A DNA stretch of 64,000 nucleotides from Pseudomonas marincola (GCF_900116605.1 NZ_FPBC01000001.1:909987-973986); one strand, 5' to 3'; shown: positions 17,176-27,757, counted from the first letter of the stretch. The notes: generated by a model not told the origin, from the sequence alone. Numbers and translations are program-made.

Positions 17176-17841
17176 ATGACCTTTGAAGTTCCAGCGCACA
17201 GAACGAATACCCCGGGCAAACCCGCAGGCCGGATTCGTCAGAAAAACGAGGAAGCCATCATTCTTGCAGCCGAAGAAGAATTTGCGCGCCATGGTTTCAA
17301 AGGCACCAGCATGAATACCATCGCGCAGAATGTCGGCCTGCCAAAAGCCAACCTGCATTACTACTTCAACAACAAGCTCGGCCTGTATCTGGCCGTACTC
17401 AGCAATATCCTCGAACTCTGGGACAGCACCTTCAACAGCCTCACGGTTGATGATGATCCGGCACTGGCACTGAGCCGTTACATTCGCGCCAAAATGGAAT
17501 TCTCGCGGCGTTATCCGAAGGCCTCGCGGATTTTTGCGATGGAGGTGATCAGCGGCGGCGAGTACCTCTCGCAATACTTCGATCAGGACTATCTGGTCTG
17601 GTTCAAAGGCCGTGCGCAGGTATTCGAGGCGTGGATAGCCGCTGGCAAAATGGACCCGGTAGATCCGGTTCACCTGATATTTTTGCTCTGGAGCAGCACG
17701 CAACACTACGCGGACTTCGCCTCGCAGGTGTGCCGCGTGACCGGTCGCAGCAAGCTCACCAAGCAGGACTTCGACAGCGCCACGCAAAACCTTATCACCA
17801 TTATTCTCAAGGGCTGCGGCCTCAAGCCAACTGCCGAGTGA
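17176..17841 (+). CDS. TetR-family regulator, RutR-like
   Basis: 221 residues from the ATG at 17176 (an in-frame TTG at 17152 was not preferred). The helix-turn-helix is in FARHGFKGTSMNTIAQNVGLPKANLHYYFNNKLGLY, and the C-terminal half (ILELWDSTFNSLTVDDDPALALSRYIRAKMEFSRRYP) has the YcdC/RutR type ligand-binding domain, seen in regulators of pyrimidine and purine breakdown in enteric bacteria. Its place just upstream of the nucleobase/nucleoside transport and deamination genes makes it a candidate regulator for them. This is inference from position and domain type. Confidence 0.85.
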   Translation: MTFEVPAHRTNTPGKPAGRIRQKNEEAIILAAEEEFARHGFKGTSMNTIAQNVGLPKANLHYYFNNKLGLYLAVLSNILELWDSTFNSLTVDDDPALALSRYIRAKMEFSRRYPKASRIFAMEVISGGEYLSQYFDQDYLVWFKGRAQVFEAWIAAGKMDPVDPVHLIFLLWSSTQHYADFASQVCRVTGRSKLTKQDFDSATQNLITIILKGCGLKPTAE

Positions 17842-17853
17842 CACTCAACGCCC

Positions 17854-18441
17854 ATGCCTTTCACCCTGCTCCAGCCTTGCGAGTACAGCGAGGAAATCCG
17901 TAAAAGCCGCTTCGTTGCCTACGCCGCCCCCGTCACCAGCGCCGAACAGGCGCAAGCGTTTATCAGCCAGCACAGCGATGCCAGCGCCTCGCATAACTGC
18001 TGGGCCTGGAAGGTCGGCCAGCAATATCGTTTCAGTGACGACGGCGAGCCCGGCGGAACTGCAGGCCGGCCCATTCTCAGCGCAATTGAAGGCCAGGATT
18101 GCGATCAGGTCGCAGTGCTGGTGATTCGCTGGTACGGCGGCATTCAGCTTGGTACTGGCGGCCTCGCCCGCGCCTACGGCGGCAGCGCGAACAAATGCCT
18201 GCAGGCCGCCGAGCGCAAGGAGTTGGTCAAGCGCACGCAGTGCAGTTGCCATTGTCACTTCAGCGAACTGGCGCTATTCAAATCCCGCCTGCAGGATGAC
18301 CCGGACTTCGTACTGGAAAGCGAAACATTCAATGCCGAAGGCGCCACCCTGCAACTGGCCGTGGTCGATGCCCGCATCGATGAACTGGCTATACTGCTGG
18401 CTGATATCAGCCGAGGTCGCGCAGTTCTGCAACGCCAATGA
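17854..18441 (+). CDS. YigZ/IMPACT family protein
   Basis: 195 residues. The N-terminal UPF0029/IMPACT domain shows KSRFVAYAAPVTSAEQAQ, the ASHNCWAW segment, FSDDGEPGGTAGRPIL and VIRWYGGIQLGTGGLARAYG. These are the standard family motifs. A C-terminal DUF1949-like alpha-beta domain follows. Proteins of this family bind RNA or ribosome-associated partners in eukaryotes; the bacterial function is not clear. The gene starts 12 bases after the TetR gene and overlaps the next gene by 4 bases, so the three may be one transcript. Confidence 0.9.
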   Translation: MPFTLLQPCEYSEEIRKSRFVAYAAPVTSAEQAQAFISQHSDASASHNCWAWKVGQQYRFSDDGEPGGTAGRPILSAIEGQDCDQVAVLVIRWYGGIQLGTGGLARAYGGSANKCLQAAERKELVKRTQCSCHCHFSELALFKSRLQDDPDFVLESETFNAEGATLQLAVVDARIDELAILLADISRGRAVLQRQ

Positions 18442-18995
18442 AACCCTGCCTGTTGCTGTTGCTCGTTTTCGCCCTGCCCCTGCGCGCAGAGGTACAGCAG
18501 CAACTTGAGCAAACACCCTACATTGCCTGGGGCACGAGCCAGCCAACGCTCGGCGCCGTGCTGCGTGGCGCTACGCCGATTACGTTTGGCGGGCAGCGCT
18601 TCATCGGATATACCCGCTGGGACATCAGTTGGCGTTTCTTTTGGTATCAGCAAAGCAACGGCCGCTGCCAGCTACGCCATCCCGTGACCCGCCTGAACGC
18701 ACAAATGACCCTGCCCGATCTGCGTGGCGGCAACAGCCAGATACATGCTCAATTTGACCAATACTTACGCGCGCTGAAACGACATGAAATGGGCCATTAC
18801 GCCATCGCTCAGGCCGCCGCCAGCGCCATCGACGAGCGCCTGCGAACGCTGCCCGAACAAGTCGATTGCAACACTTTGCAGCGGGTGGCCAATGAACAGG
18901 CGCAAGGCATTCTTGAGCACTACAGGCAACAGGAATTCGACTACGACCTGCAAACCGGACATGGCACATCGCAGGGCGCGGTACTGCCTGACTGA
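18438..18995 (+). CDS. Exported DUF922-type putative zinc protease
   Basis: 185 residues with a short signal peptide (cleavage about residue 17-18, ALPLRA). The conserved HEMGH (H116-H120, HExxH-type zinc-binding motif) followed by YAIAQAAASAIDERL fits the DUF922 family of predicted zinc metalloproteases. Earlier parts (WDISWRF, QLRHPVTRLNAQMTLP) are also conserved in the family. Start ATG overlaps the stop of the YigZ gene (ATGA). Function unknown beyond the predicted peptidase activity. Confidence 0.82.
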   Translation: MKPCLLLLLVFALPLRAEVQQQLEQTPYIAWGTSQPTLGAVLRGATPITFGGQRFIGYTRWDISWRFFWYQQSNGRCQLRHPVTRLNAQMTLPDLRGGNSQIHAQFDQYLRALKRHEMGHYAIAQAAASAIDERLRTLPEQVDCNTLQRVANEQAQGILEHYRQQEFDYDLQTGHGTSQGAVLPD

Positions 18996-19002
18996 CGCGT
19001 GA

Positions 19003-20761
<1,759 letters not shown>

Positions 20762-20771
20762 CGGAGTTTTT

Positions 20772-21878
20772 ATGTTGTTATCCCTCGAACCTCGCGGCCA
20801 GCAATCGCGCGCGATGCTCTGGTTATCACCGGTGCTGGCAGCCGTACTGACGCTCATCAGCGGTTCGCTGCTGTTTCTGGCACTCGGCCACGACCCGTTG
20901 GAAACCCTGCACACCCTGTTAATCGCACCGCTCAGCGACTGGTACGGCGTCTCCGAACTGCTGGTCAAAGCCCTGCCGATTCTGCTCTGTGCACTGGGCC
21001 TGGCGGTGGCGTATCAGGCGCGCATCTGGAACATCGGCGCAGAAGGCCAACTGCTGATCGGCGCACTCGCCGGCAGCGCGGTGGCGGTCAATATCATCGA
21101 CTGGGAAAGCCAATGGGCACTGGCGCTGGTCATCATCAGCGGGATTGTTGCGGGCGCGGCGTGGGGCGGTTTAACCGCCTGGCTGCGTACACAATTCAAC
21201 GCCAATGAAATCCTCACCAGCATCATGCTCAACTACATCGCACTGAACCTGTTGCTGTTCTTCGTCCACGGTGCGCTGAAAGACCCGGCGGGATACAACT
21301 TCCCCGAGTCCGCCATGTTCGGCGATGCCAGCCGCCTGCCGGTACTCAGCGAAGATGGCCGGGTGCATGCCGGTTTGTACTTCGCCTTGCTGGCGCTGGT
21401 GGCGGTGTGGGTATTGCTGCACAAGAGCTTTCTCGGCTTTCAGGTAAAAGTGCTCGGACTGGACCGCCGCGCTGCAGGTTTTGTTGGCTTTCGCGAGAAG
21501 CGTCTGGTCTGGTTCGCACTGCTGGTCAGTGGCGGCCTGGCCGGGCTTGCCGGAGTGGGTGAAGTGGCTGGCCCAATCGGCCAGTTGGTGCCGCAGGTTT
21601 CCCCCGGTTATGGCTACGCAGCAATCACCGTGGCCTTCCTCGGCCGTTTGAATCCAATTGGCATTGTGTTCTCCAGTTTGCTCATGGCGCTGCTGTATCT
21701 GGGCGGGGAAAACGCGCAGATGAACATGAACCTGCCGCAGGCAATCACTCAGCTGTTTCAGGGCATGATGCTGTTCTTCCTGCTCGCCTGCGACGTGCTG
21801 ATCATGTATCGCCCACGGCTCAAGGCCGGTCTGTTCAAACGCTCATCAGCCGCGGTTAGCAACGAGGCGGCGGTATGA
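20772..21878 (+). CDS. ABC transporter permease, BMP-type purine/nucleoside importer, first subunit
   Basis: 368 residues, about 9-10 membrane helices. ARIWNIGAEGQLLIGALAGSA with GFVGFREKRLVWFALLVSGGLAGLAG is the BPD_transp_2 pattern of sugar- and nucleoside-type permeases, and IGIVFSSLLMALLYLGGENAQM is typical of the YufP-like subunit. It begins 10 bases after the ATPase gene. The GXX-EGQ loop near residue 90 contacts the ATPase. Confidence 0.92.
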   Translation: MLLSLEPRGQQSRAMLWLSPVLAAVLTLISGSLLFLALGHDPLETLHTLLIAPLSDWYGVSELLVKALPILLCALGLAVAYQARIWNIGAEGQLLIGALAGSAVAVNIIDWESQWALALVIISGIVAGAAWGGLTAWLRTQFNANEILTSIMLNYIALNLLLFFVHGALKDPAGYNFPESAMFGDASRLPVLSEDGRVHAGLYFALLALVAVWVLLHKSFLGFQVKVLGLDRRAAGFVGFREKRLVWFALLVSGGLAGLAGVGEVAGPIGQLVPQVSPGYGYAAITVAFLGRLNPIGIVFSSLLMALLYLGGENAQMNMNLPQAITQLFQGMMLFFLLACDVLIMYRPRLKAGLFKRSSAAVSNEAAV

Positions 21879-21920
21879 ATCTTCTTCTCTCTCTGGCCCG
21901 TATTTGCAAGGTTCAAGCGC

Positions 21921-22847
21921 ATGGATATTGATCTGCTGACTAACATTTTCTACGCCATGGTGCGCACGGGCACGCCTCTGCTTCTGGTCGCGCTCGGTGA
22001 ACTGGTGTGCGAGAAGAGCGGCGTACTCAATCTGGGCCAGGAAGGCATGATGCTGTTCGGCGCGGTAATCGGCTTTATCGTTGCCTTCAGCACTGGCAGC
22101 CTGTGGCTCGGCGTGTTGCTGGCGATTGCAGCGGGCATGTTGCTTTCACTGCTGTTCGCAATTGTGGCGCTGGGTTTCAACGCCAATCAGGTCGCCACTG
22201 GCCTTGCATTAACCATCTTCGGCGTGGGCCTCTCAACGTTCGCCGGGGCGGCCTGGGTGGGCAAACCACTGACTGGTTTTGAGCCGATTGCGCTACCGTA
22301 TCTCAGTGATATCCCCCTCATCGGGCGCATGCTGTTTGCGCAGGATCTGCTGGTGTATCTGTCGTTTGCGCTGTTTGCGCTGGTGGCGTGGGTGATGCTG
22401 AAAACCCGTATTGGCCTGATCATTCAAGCTGTCGGAGAAAACCCCGACGCCGCCAGCGCCATGGGCTTGCCGGTATTGCGTGTGCGCACGCTGGCAGTCA
22501 TGTTCGGTGGCGCGATGGCCGGTTTGGCCGGCAGCTACCTGTCGCTGGCGTACACGCCGATGTGGGCGGAAAACATGACCGCCGGGCGTGGCTGGATTGC
22601 TCTGGCGTTAGTGGTGTTTGCCAGCTGGCGGGTGTTCCGTGTGTTGCTCGGCGCCTACCTGTTTGGCCTGGCCAGCATTGTCCATCTGGTTGCTCAGGGC
22701 ATCGGTATTTCGGTGTCGAGTAACCTGCTGGCGATGCTGCCGTATGTGGCGACCATCGTGGTGTTGGTGCTGCTCTCGCGTGACGCGATCAAGACTCGCC
22801 TGTTTGCTCCGGTTTCACTCGGCAAGCCTTGGCAGTCGGGGCATTGA
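21921..22847 (+). CDS. ABC transporter permease, BMP-type purine/nucleoside importer, second subunit
   Basis: 308 residues, about 8-9 membrane helices. GELVCEKSGVLNLGQEGMMLFGAVIGFIVA at the N-terminus and AVGENPDAASAMGLPVLRVRTLAVMFGGAMAGLAGSYLSL are the marks of the YufQ-like partner subunit. The pair of permeases plus the double ATPase form the standard membrane part. Spacing of 42 bases after the first permease suggests the same transcript. Confidence 0.92.
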   Translation: MDIDLLTNIFYAMVRTGTPLLLVALGELVCEKSGVLNLGQEGMMLFGAVIGFIVAFSTGSLWLGVLLAIAAGMLLSLLFAIVALGFNANQVATGLALTIFGVGLSTFAGAAWVGKPLTGFEPIALPYLSDIPLIGRMLFAQDLLVYLSFALFALVAWVMLKTRIGLIIQAVGENPDAASAMGLPVLRVRTLAVMFGGAMAGLAGSYLSLAYTPMWAENMTAGRGWIALALVVFASWRVFRVLLGAYLFGLASIVHLVAQGIGISVSSNLLAMLPYVATIVVLVLLSRDAIKTRLFAPVSLGKPWQSGH

Positions 22848-22909
22848 TTAGCAGCCGTGGCGATTTCAGACCGCCACGTATGGCCCATCTGAGTCACTGA
22901 GTTGAGCGG

Positions 22910-22937
22910 TTGGGCGTGGTGTCAGTCACCCGCCCAA
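22910..22937 (+). terminator. Hairpin after purine ABC permease operon
   Basis: Arms TTGGGCG(T)GGTG and CACCCGCCCAA enclose the loop TCAGT, with one bulged T. It lies 62 bases after the second permease stop. There is no T tract behind it, so it could be a factor-dependent terminator or a 3'-end stabiliser rather than a true intrinsic terminator. Confidence 0.45.
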
Positions 22938-23048
22938 GCCATGCAGATAAACAGCCATACGCAAGTTGGTTTGGCGCGTTACAAGCCGTTTGCATATTCG
23001 GCCTGTAACCGCGCAACATAGTCGCTCCGGATCAACTTGGAGCGACCC

Positions 23049-23735
23049 ATGCAAACTGTCAAAACCGCCCTTATCATCGGCGCCTCCCGCGGGCTTGGGC
23101 TTGGTCTGGTCGAGCGACTGCATAGCCTCGGCTGGAACATCAGCGCCACGGTTCGCAACCCGCAACGCTGCGACGAGCTGCGCGCTATCGACGGGGTCAC
23201 GATTGAAACCCTCGACATCGACGACAGCGCCTCAGTTCAGGCACTGGTCAACCAGCTCGACGGCCAGGTGTTTGACCTGATTTTCGTCAACGCCGGTATT
23301 CTCGGGCCTGAACACCAGAGCGCAAGCCAGGCGACCCAGGCTGAACTGGGCCAGCTGTTCATGACCAACGTTGTTGCGCCTATTCGCCTCGCCGAAAAGC
23401 TCGTCTCACAATTGCGCCCTGACACCGGCGTGCTGGCGTTCATGAGCTCGATTCTCGGCAGTGTAACCATGCCAGAAGGCAACGAGATGGCGCTGTACAA
23501 AGCCAGCAAGGCCGCTCTCAACTCGCTGACCAACACCTTTGTCTGCAGCCTTGAAGGCAATCGACCAACGGTATTGTCGTTGCATCCGGGCTGGGTCAGA
23601 ACCGCGATGGGCGGGCCGAATGCCGATATTGATGTAGCCACCAGTTGTGCCGGTCTGGTTACCCAGATAGAGCAGTTCAGCGGCAAGGGCGGCCATCACT
23701 TCGTTGATTACAAAGGCCAGACTCTGACCTGGTAA
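23049..23735 (+). CDS. Short-chain dehydrogenase/reductase (SDR)
   Basis: 228 residues. The start ATG at 23049 has GGAG upstream; the TTG at 23037 precedes that site. NAD(P)-binding GASRGLGLGL is at residues about 11-20, and the YKASKAALNSL segment holds the catalytic Tyr-Lys pair, with the catalytic Ser in FMSSILGSV. It resembles the CsgA/C-factor-like SDRs that act on short carbonyl compounds. Position between the purine permease and 8-oxoguanine deaminase may be accidental; no purine-pathway role is known for it. Confidence 0.85.
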   Translation: MQTVKTALIIGASRGLGLGLVERLHSLGWNISATVRNPQRCDELRAIDGVTIETLDIDDSASVQALVNQLDGQVFDLIFVNAGILGPEHQSASQATQAELGQLFMTNVVAPIRLAEKLVSQLRPDTGVLAFMSSILGSVTMPEGNEMALYKASKAALNSLTNTFVCSLEGNRPTVLSLHPGWVRTAMGGPNADIDVATSCAGLVTQIEQFSGKGGHHFVDYKGQTLTW

Positions 23736-23772
23736 ATTGCAGCAGACGCAGCCTGCAAAATGCTTCTGAATA

Positions 23773-23817
23773 CCGCCGTCGCGCGTCAGGTCCGGTTGAA
23801 CTGACGCGCGACGGCGG
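23773..23817 (+). terminator. Strong GC-rich hairpin after the SDR gene
   Basis: A perfect 17-bp stem (arms 23773-23789 and 23801-23817, ending GCGCGTCAG / CTGACGCGC) with an 11-base loop. No run of T follows (GTATCTTTA). It may be a factor-independent terminator with a weak tail or a REP-like processing barrier. It separates the SDR gene from the 8-oxoguanine deaminase gene. Confidence 0.55.
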
Positions 23818-23917
23818 GTATCTTTAGCGCCGGTCAGATTTTGTCTGACGCACCTGGATCAGCAGACAGGGTTAACACTGAGCTGGCTTACCTGAAATCC
23901 CACTCAGAGGCCTGCAC

Positions 23918-25273
23918 ATGCCGACCACTCATATCTGGATCAAAAACCCTCTCGATATTTTCACTGCCAACGATGTTGATGCATCGGGCGGTATCGTTGT
24001 CGAGCACGGCATCATCACGGAAATTCTCAAAGCCGGTCAGGAGCCTTCGCGCCCTTGCACTCAGGTCTTTGATGCCCGCGAGCACGTTGTGCTGCCGGGG
24101 CTTATCAACACCCATCATCACTTCTATCAGACCCTGACCCGCGCCTGGGGCCCGGTGGTCAATCAGCCGTTGTTTCCATGGCTGAAAACCTTGTATCCGG
24201 TCTGGGCACGTCTGACCCCGGAAAAGCTGGCACTGGCCAGTAAAGTGGCCTTGGCCGAGTTGCTGCTTTCAGGTTGCAGCACCGCAGCCGACCACCATTA
24301 TCTGTTCCCCGGCGGTCTGGAAAACGCTATCGACATTCAGGTCGATGTGGTTCGCGAGCTGGGTATGCGGGCAATGCTAACGCGGGGCTCGATGAGCCTG
24401 GGCGAGGCCGACGGTGGCCTGCCGCCGCAACAGACCGTGCAGCAAGGCCAGGTGATTCTTGAAGACAGCCAGCGCTTGATCAAGGAGTACCACGAGCGGG
24501 GTGATGGCGCGCAGGTGCAGATCGCCCTCGCCCCTTGTTCGCCGTTCTCGGTAACGCAGGAAATCATGCGCGAGAGCGCGCAACTGGCCGAGCAAATGGA
24601 CGTGCGCCTGCACACCCACTTGGCTGAAACACTGGACGAGGAAGAGTTCTGCCTGCAGCGCTTCGGCCTGCGCACGGTCGACTATCTCGACAGTGTTGGC
24701 TGGCTCAGCTCGCGTACATGGCTGGCACATGGCATTCACTTCAATCCGGATGAAATCGCCCGTCTCGGTCAGGCTGGCACCGGCATTTGCCATTGCCCAA
24801 GCTCAAACATGCGCCTGGCTTCGGGTATCTGCCCGACTGTCGACCTGGAAGCGGCTGGCGCACCGATTGGTCTGGGCGTTGACGGTTCTGCGTCCAACGA
24901 TGCCTCGAACATGATTCTGGAGGCGCGTCAGGCCCTGTACATTCAGCGCCTGCGCTTCGGCGCCGAAGCCATCACCCCGGAACGCGCATTGGGCTGGGCA
25001 ACCAAGGGTTCAGCCAAACTCATAGGACGCAGCGACATTGGCGAAATCGCCGTCGGCAAGCAGGCGGACCTGGCCTTCTTCAAGCTCGACGAGCTGCGTT
25101 TCTCCGGCAGCCACGACCCGATCAGCGCCATGCTTCTGTGTGGCTCGGACCGTGCCGACCGCATGATGATCGGCGGCCAGTGGCGCGTAATCGACGGCCA
25201 GATCGAAGGCCTCGATGTCGCTCAGTTGATCGCCGATCACCGTCAGGCCGCCAAGGAACTGATCGCCGGCTAA
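23918..25273 (+). CDS. 8-oxoguanine deaminase (amidohydrolase)
   Basis: 451 residues of the amidohydrolase superfamily (TIM barrel with a mononuclear Zn site). Metal-site elements are NTHHHFYQTL (HxH after strand 1), HTHLAETLDEEEF, the His of WLAHGIHF and the Asp of GVDGSASNDASNM. Length and sequence match the P. aeruginosa PA0142 family, biochemically shown to deaminate 8-oxoguanine to urate. The enzyme would remove oxidised guanine bases taken up or produced in the cell. Neighbouring transporter and deaminase genes support a purine-scavenging role. It has its own leader with a strong hairpin upstream. Confidence 0.88.
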   Translation: MPTTHIWIKNPLDIFTANDVDASGGIVVEHGIITEILKAGQEPSRPCTQVFDAREHVVLPGLINTHHHFYQTLTRAWGPVVNQPLFPWLKTLYPVWARLTPEKLALASKVALAELLLSGCSTAADHHYLFPGGLENAIDIQVDVVRELGMRAMLTRGSMSLGEADGGLPPQQTVQQGQVILEDSQRLIKEYHERGDGAQVQIALAPCSPFSVTQEIMRESAQLAEQMDVRLHTHLAETLDEEEFCLQRFGLRTVDYLDSVGWLSSRTWLAHGIHFNPDEIARLGQAGTGICHCPSSNMRLASGICPTVDLEAAGAPIGLGVDGSASNDASNMILEARQALYIQRLRFGAEAITPERALGWATKGSAKLIGRSDIGEIAVGKQADLAFFKLDELRFSGSHDPISAMLLCGSDRADRMMIGGQWRVIDGQIEGLDVAQLIADHRQAAKELIAG

Positions 25274-25336
25274 AGAGCCGCTGCACCATAAAGAGGCACT
25301 GCATCGGCAGCCAGCTGATCAGCCGCACCATCAACG

Positions 25337-25364
25337 AACCCCGCCTGTGCGGGGTTTGTTGTTT
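25337..25364 (+). terminator. Terminator after 8-oxoguanine deaminase gene
   Basis: Stem AACCCCGC/GCGGGGTT with loop CTGT, then TTGTTGTTT. It lies about 65 bases after the deaminase stop and should isolate the following BMP-protein gene from it. Confidence 0.8.
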
Positions 25365-25507
25365 AAGCGAAGCAGCAACACTAAGCAGGGTATTTCTAGG
25401 GTGGCGCGGCTCGCTCACAGCCTCGCCGCCAGCCTGCCTTTACGCGCAGTTACAGGTTTGCGAAGTAATTACACGGGGTAATTGTCTAGTTGGTCAGTTT
25501 TTTGCAG

Positions 25508-25539
25508 TTGACTTACGGTCAACGTATAACAAGCATAAT
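25508..25539 (+). promoter_or_regulatory. Upstream region of the BMP gene with TTGACTTACGGTCAAC dyad
   Basis: The dyad GTTGAC-N5-GTCAAC (25507-25523) is followed by AT-rich words TATAAC and CATAAT. The half-site TTGAC resembles the TTGACCA half-sites of RutR, the TetR regulator of nucleobase metabolism in E. coli. A RutR-like gene lies at 17176-17841. A related motif is found before the ABC operon at 19128. Confidence 0.4.
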
Positions 25540-25576
25540 CACGCCATCACCCAACATTTACGGAGCAACACCCGCT

Positions 25577-26659
25577 ATGCACAAGAAGAGCAAAGGACCC
25601 TTGCTGCGCACCCTCGTCGCCGCCCTTGGTTTCAGCGCCGCCATGAGCGCCTCAGCCGCTGACCCGCTGAAAGTCGGCTTCGTCTATATCGGGCCTATCG
25701 GCGACCACGGCTGGACTTATCAACACGAGCAAGGCCGCAAGGCACTCGCGGAGAAACTGGGCGATAAAGTCGAAACCAGCTTCGTTGAAAACGTACCGGA
25801 AGGTGCTGATGCCGAACGTGTTATCCGTAACATGGCAAAAGGCGGTTATGACCTGATTTTCTCGACCTCTTTCGGCTACATGAACCCAACTGTGAAAGTG
25901 GCCAAACAGTTCCCGAAGGTAACCTTCGAACACGCCACCGGTTACAAACAAGCGAAAAACCTCGGCACTTACCTGTCGCGCTCGTATGAAGGCCGTTATG
26001 TCGGTGGCTATCTGGCAGCCAAGATGACCAAATCCAAGGTTGTCGGTTATGTGGCCTCTTTCCCGATTCCGGAAGTGATCCGCGACATCAACTCGATCCA
26101 GCTAGCACTCGACAAGTACAATCCGGGCACCGAAATCAAAGTGGTCTGGGTCAACTCCTGGTTCGATCCGGGCAAAGAGTCTGACGCCGCCAACGCGCTG
26201 ATCGATCAGGGTGCGGATGTTATCTTCCAGCACACCGACAGCCCGGCGCCGATCCAGACCGCAGAACGTCGCGGTGTTTACGCAGTTGGTTACGCCTCGG
26301 ACATGGCCCACTTCGGCCCGAAAGCGGTACTCACCTCGATCGTCAACAACTGGGGCCCGCATTACATCAAGGCCAGCGAAGCGGTTATGGCCGGCACCTG
26401 GAAGTCTCAGGATTACTGGGGCGGCCTGGATGACGACACCATTCAACTGCCGATCAGCGACATCGTGCCGGCTGACGTAAAAGCTGAAGCCGAGAAGATT
26501 ATCGCCAGCATCAAGTCGGGTGAATTTCATCCGTTCACCGGCCCGATCAAGGATCAGAGCGGTGCAGTCAAACTGGCTGACGGTGTAGTGGCGACCAACG
26601 CCGAACTGGCGTCGATGAACTACTACGTAGAAAATGTTAAAGCTGAGCTGCCTAAATAA
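25577..26659 (+). CDS. BMP-family purine/nucleoside-binding lipoprotein-like periplasmic protein
   Basis: 360 residues from the ATG at 25577 (GGAG 11 bases upstream); an in-frame upstream start would add 29 residues with no site. The signal peptide (MHKKSKGPLLRTLVAALGFS...) is cut after ASA, leaving ADPLKVGFVYIGPIGDHGWTY, the typical start of the BMP/PnrA-like family (Bmp superfamily ligand-binding protein). There is no lipobox Cys, so it is soluble in the periplasm. It would bind purine nucleosides or bases and deliver them to the ABC permeases 3-6 kb upstream. The two motifs upstream of both units suggest joint control. Confidence 0.9.
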   Translation: MHKKSKGPLLRTLVAALGFSAAMSASAADPLKVGFVYIGPIGDHGWTYQHEQGRKALAEKLGDKVETSFVENVPEGADAERVIRNMAKGGYDLIFSTSFGYMNPTVKVAKQFPKVTFEHATGYKQAKNLGTYLSRSYEGRYVGGYLAAKMTKSKVVGYVASFPIPEVIRDINSIQLALDKYNPGTEIKVVWVNSWFDPGKESDAANALIDQGADVIFQHTDSPAPIQTAERRGVYAVGYASDMAHFGPKAVLTSIVNNWGPHYIKASEAVMAGTWKSQDYWGGLDDDTIQLPISDIVPADVKAEAEKIIASIKSGEFHPFTGPIKDQSGAVKLADGVVATNAELASMNYYVENVKAELPK

Positions 26660-26680
26660 CAGCCTAAGTAAAAGATGCAC

Positions 26681-26716
26681 TGGCCCGGCATCCGGTTAAC
26701 TCCGGGTGCCGGGCCA
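26681..26716 (+). terminator. Long hairpin between BMP protein and oxygenase genes
   Basis: Arms 26681-26695 and 26702-26716 form 15 pairs (one T:G) around the loop TTAACT, starting TGGCCCGGCA. No T tract follows. With the next ATG 32 bases away it could act as a partial terminator or mRNA stabiliser that lowers expression of the oxygenase gene relative to the binding protein. Confidence 0.6.
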
Positions 26717-26747
26717 AGGTGTATCTGCAACTGAACGTGAGAATTGC

Positions 26748-27713
26748 ATGAGCATTGATAAACTGCCCGTTATTGATATCGCCCCGTTGTACGGCAACGA
26801 CCCGGATGCATCCCTGGCTGTCGCCAACGCCATTGATGCGGCGTGTCGTGAATGGGGATTTTTCTACATCACCGGTCATCCAATCAGCCGTGAGCGCATG
26901 AGCTCGCTGCTGGATACCGCCAAAGATTTCTTCGCCCGTCCCGACACCGAAAAGCTCGCCATCGATATTACTCAGAGCGCGCATCACCGGGGCTATGGCG
27001 CGATTGCCACCGAGCAACTCGACCCGAGCAAACCCAGCGACCTCAAGGAAACCTTCGACATGGGTTTCCACATGCCCGCCGAGCACCCCGAAGTGCTGGC
27101 CGGCAAACCCTTGCGCGGCCCTAATCGCCACCCGGATATCGCCGGCTGGAAAGACCTGATGGAAACCCATTACGTCGATATGCACGAGCTGGCAAAAACC
27201 CTGCTGCGCAGCATGACCATCGCTCTGGGCATTGAGCGTGACTTCTTTGATACACGCTTCGAAGAGCCCATCAGCGTGTTCCGCATGATCCACTATCCGC
27301 CGCGCCACACCGCGACCAGCGCAGATCAGCAAGGCGCCGGTGCACATACCGATTACGGCTGCATCACCCTGCTGTATCAGGATCAAGCCGGTGGCTTGCA
27401 GGTGCAGAACATCAACGGCGAATGGATTGATGCACCGCCAATCGCCGATAGCTTCGTGGTGAACCTGGGCGACATGATGGCGCGCTGGAGTAACGACCGT
27501 TACAAGTCGACGCCGCACCGGGTCATCAGCCCGCTGGGCGTTGATCGCTATTCGATGCCGTTCTTCGCAGAACCGCACCCGGACACCGAAATCAGCTGCC
27601 TGCCCGGCTGCTCGGACGCCAACAACCCGCCGAAATACCCGAGCACCACCAGCGCCGCCTACCTGCTGTCGCGCTTTGCCGATACCTACGCCTATCGCCG
27701 CGAAGAAGCGTAA
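26748..27713 (+). CDS. Isopenicillin N synthase-family 2-oxoglutarate/Fe(II) oxygenase
   Basis: 321 residues. The DIOX_N part (LPVIDIAPLYGNDPDASLAVANAIDAACREWGFFYITGH) is followed by a jelly-roll core with the Fe-binding HxD in GAHTDYGCITLLYQD and the distal His in YKSTPHRVISP; DRYSMPFFAEP carries the Arg for the co-substrate. It will hydroxylate or oxidatively modify a small molecule. Position between a BMP purine-binding protein and adenine deaminase, also seen in P. aeruginosa (PA0147), suggests a purine or purine-derived substrate, which is inference. ATG at 26748 is chosen because family N-termini start near LPVID; GAGA is 5-9 bases upstream. Confidence 0.85.
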   Translation: MSIDKLPVIDIAPLYGNDPDASLAVANAIDAACREWGFFYITGHPISRERMSSLLDTAKDFFARPDTEKLAIDITQSAHHRGYGAIATEQLDPSKPSDLKETFDMGFHMPAEHPEVLAGKPLRGPNRHPDIAGWKDLMETHYVDMHELAKTLLRSMTIALGIERDFFDTRFEEPISVFRMIHYPPRHTATSADQQGAGAHTDYGCITLLYQDQAGGLQVQNINGEWIDAPPIADSFVVNLGDMMARWSNDRYKSTPHRVISPLGVDRYSMPFFAEPHPDTEISCLPGCSDANNPPKYPSTTSAAYLLSRFADTYAYRREEA

Positions 27714-27727
27714 ATCAAAGCGACTGT

Positions 27728-27757
27728 AGCCTGGGTAATTCTCACTTTACCCAGGCT
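27728..27757 (+). terminator. Terminator after 2OG-Fe oxygenase gene
   Basis: Stem AGCCTGGGTAA/TTACCCAGGCT (11 bp) with loop TTCTCACT. No T tract follows (GCGATCATC), but the hairpin is strong and lies 15 bases after the stop. Confidence 0.6.
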
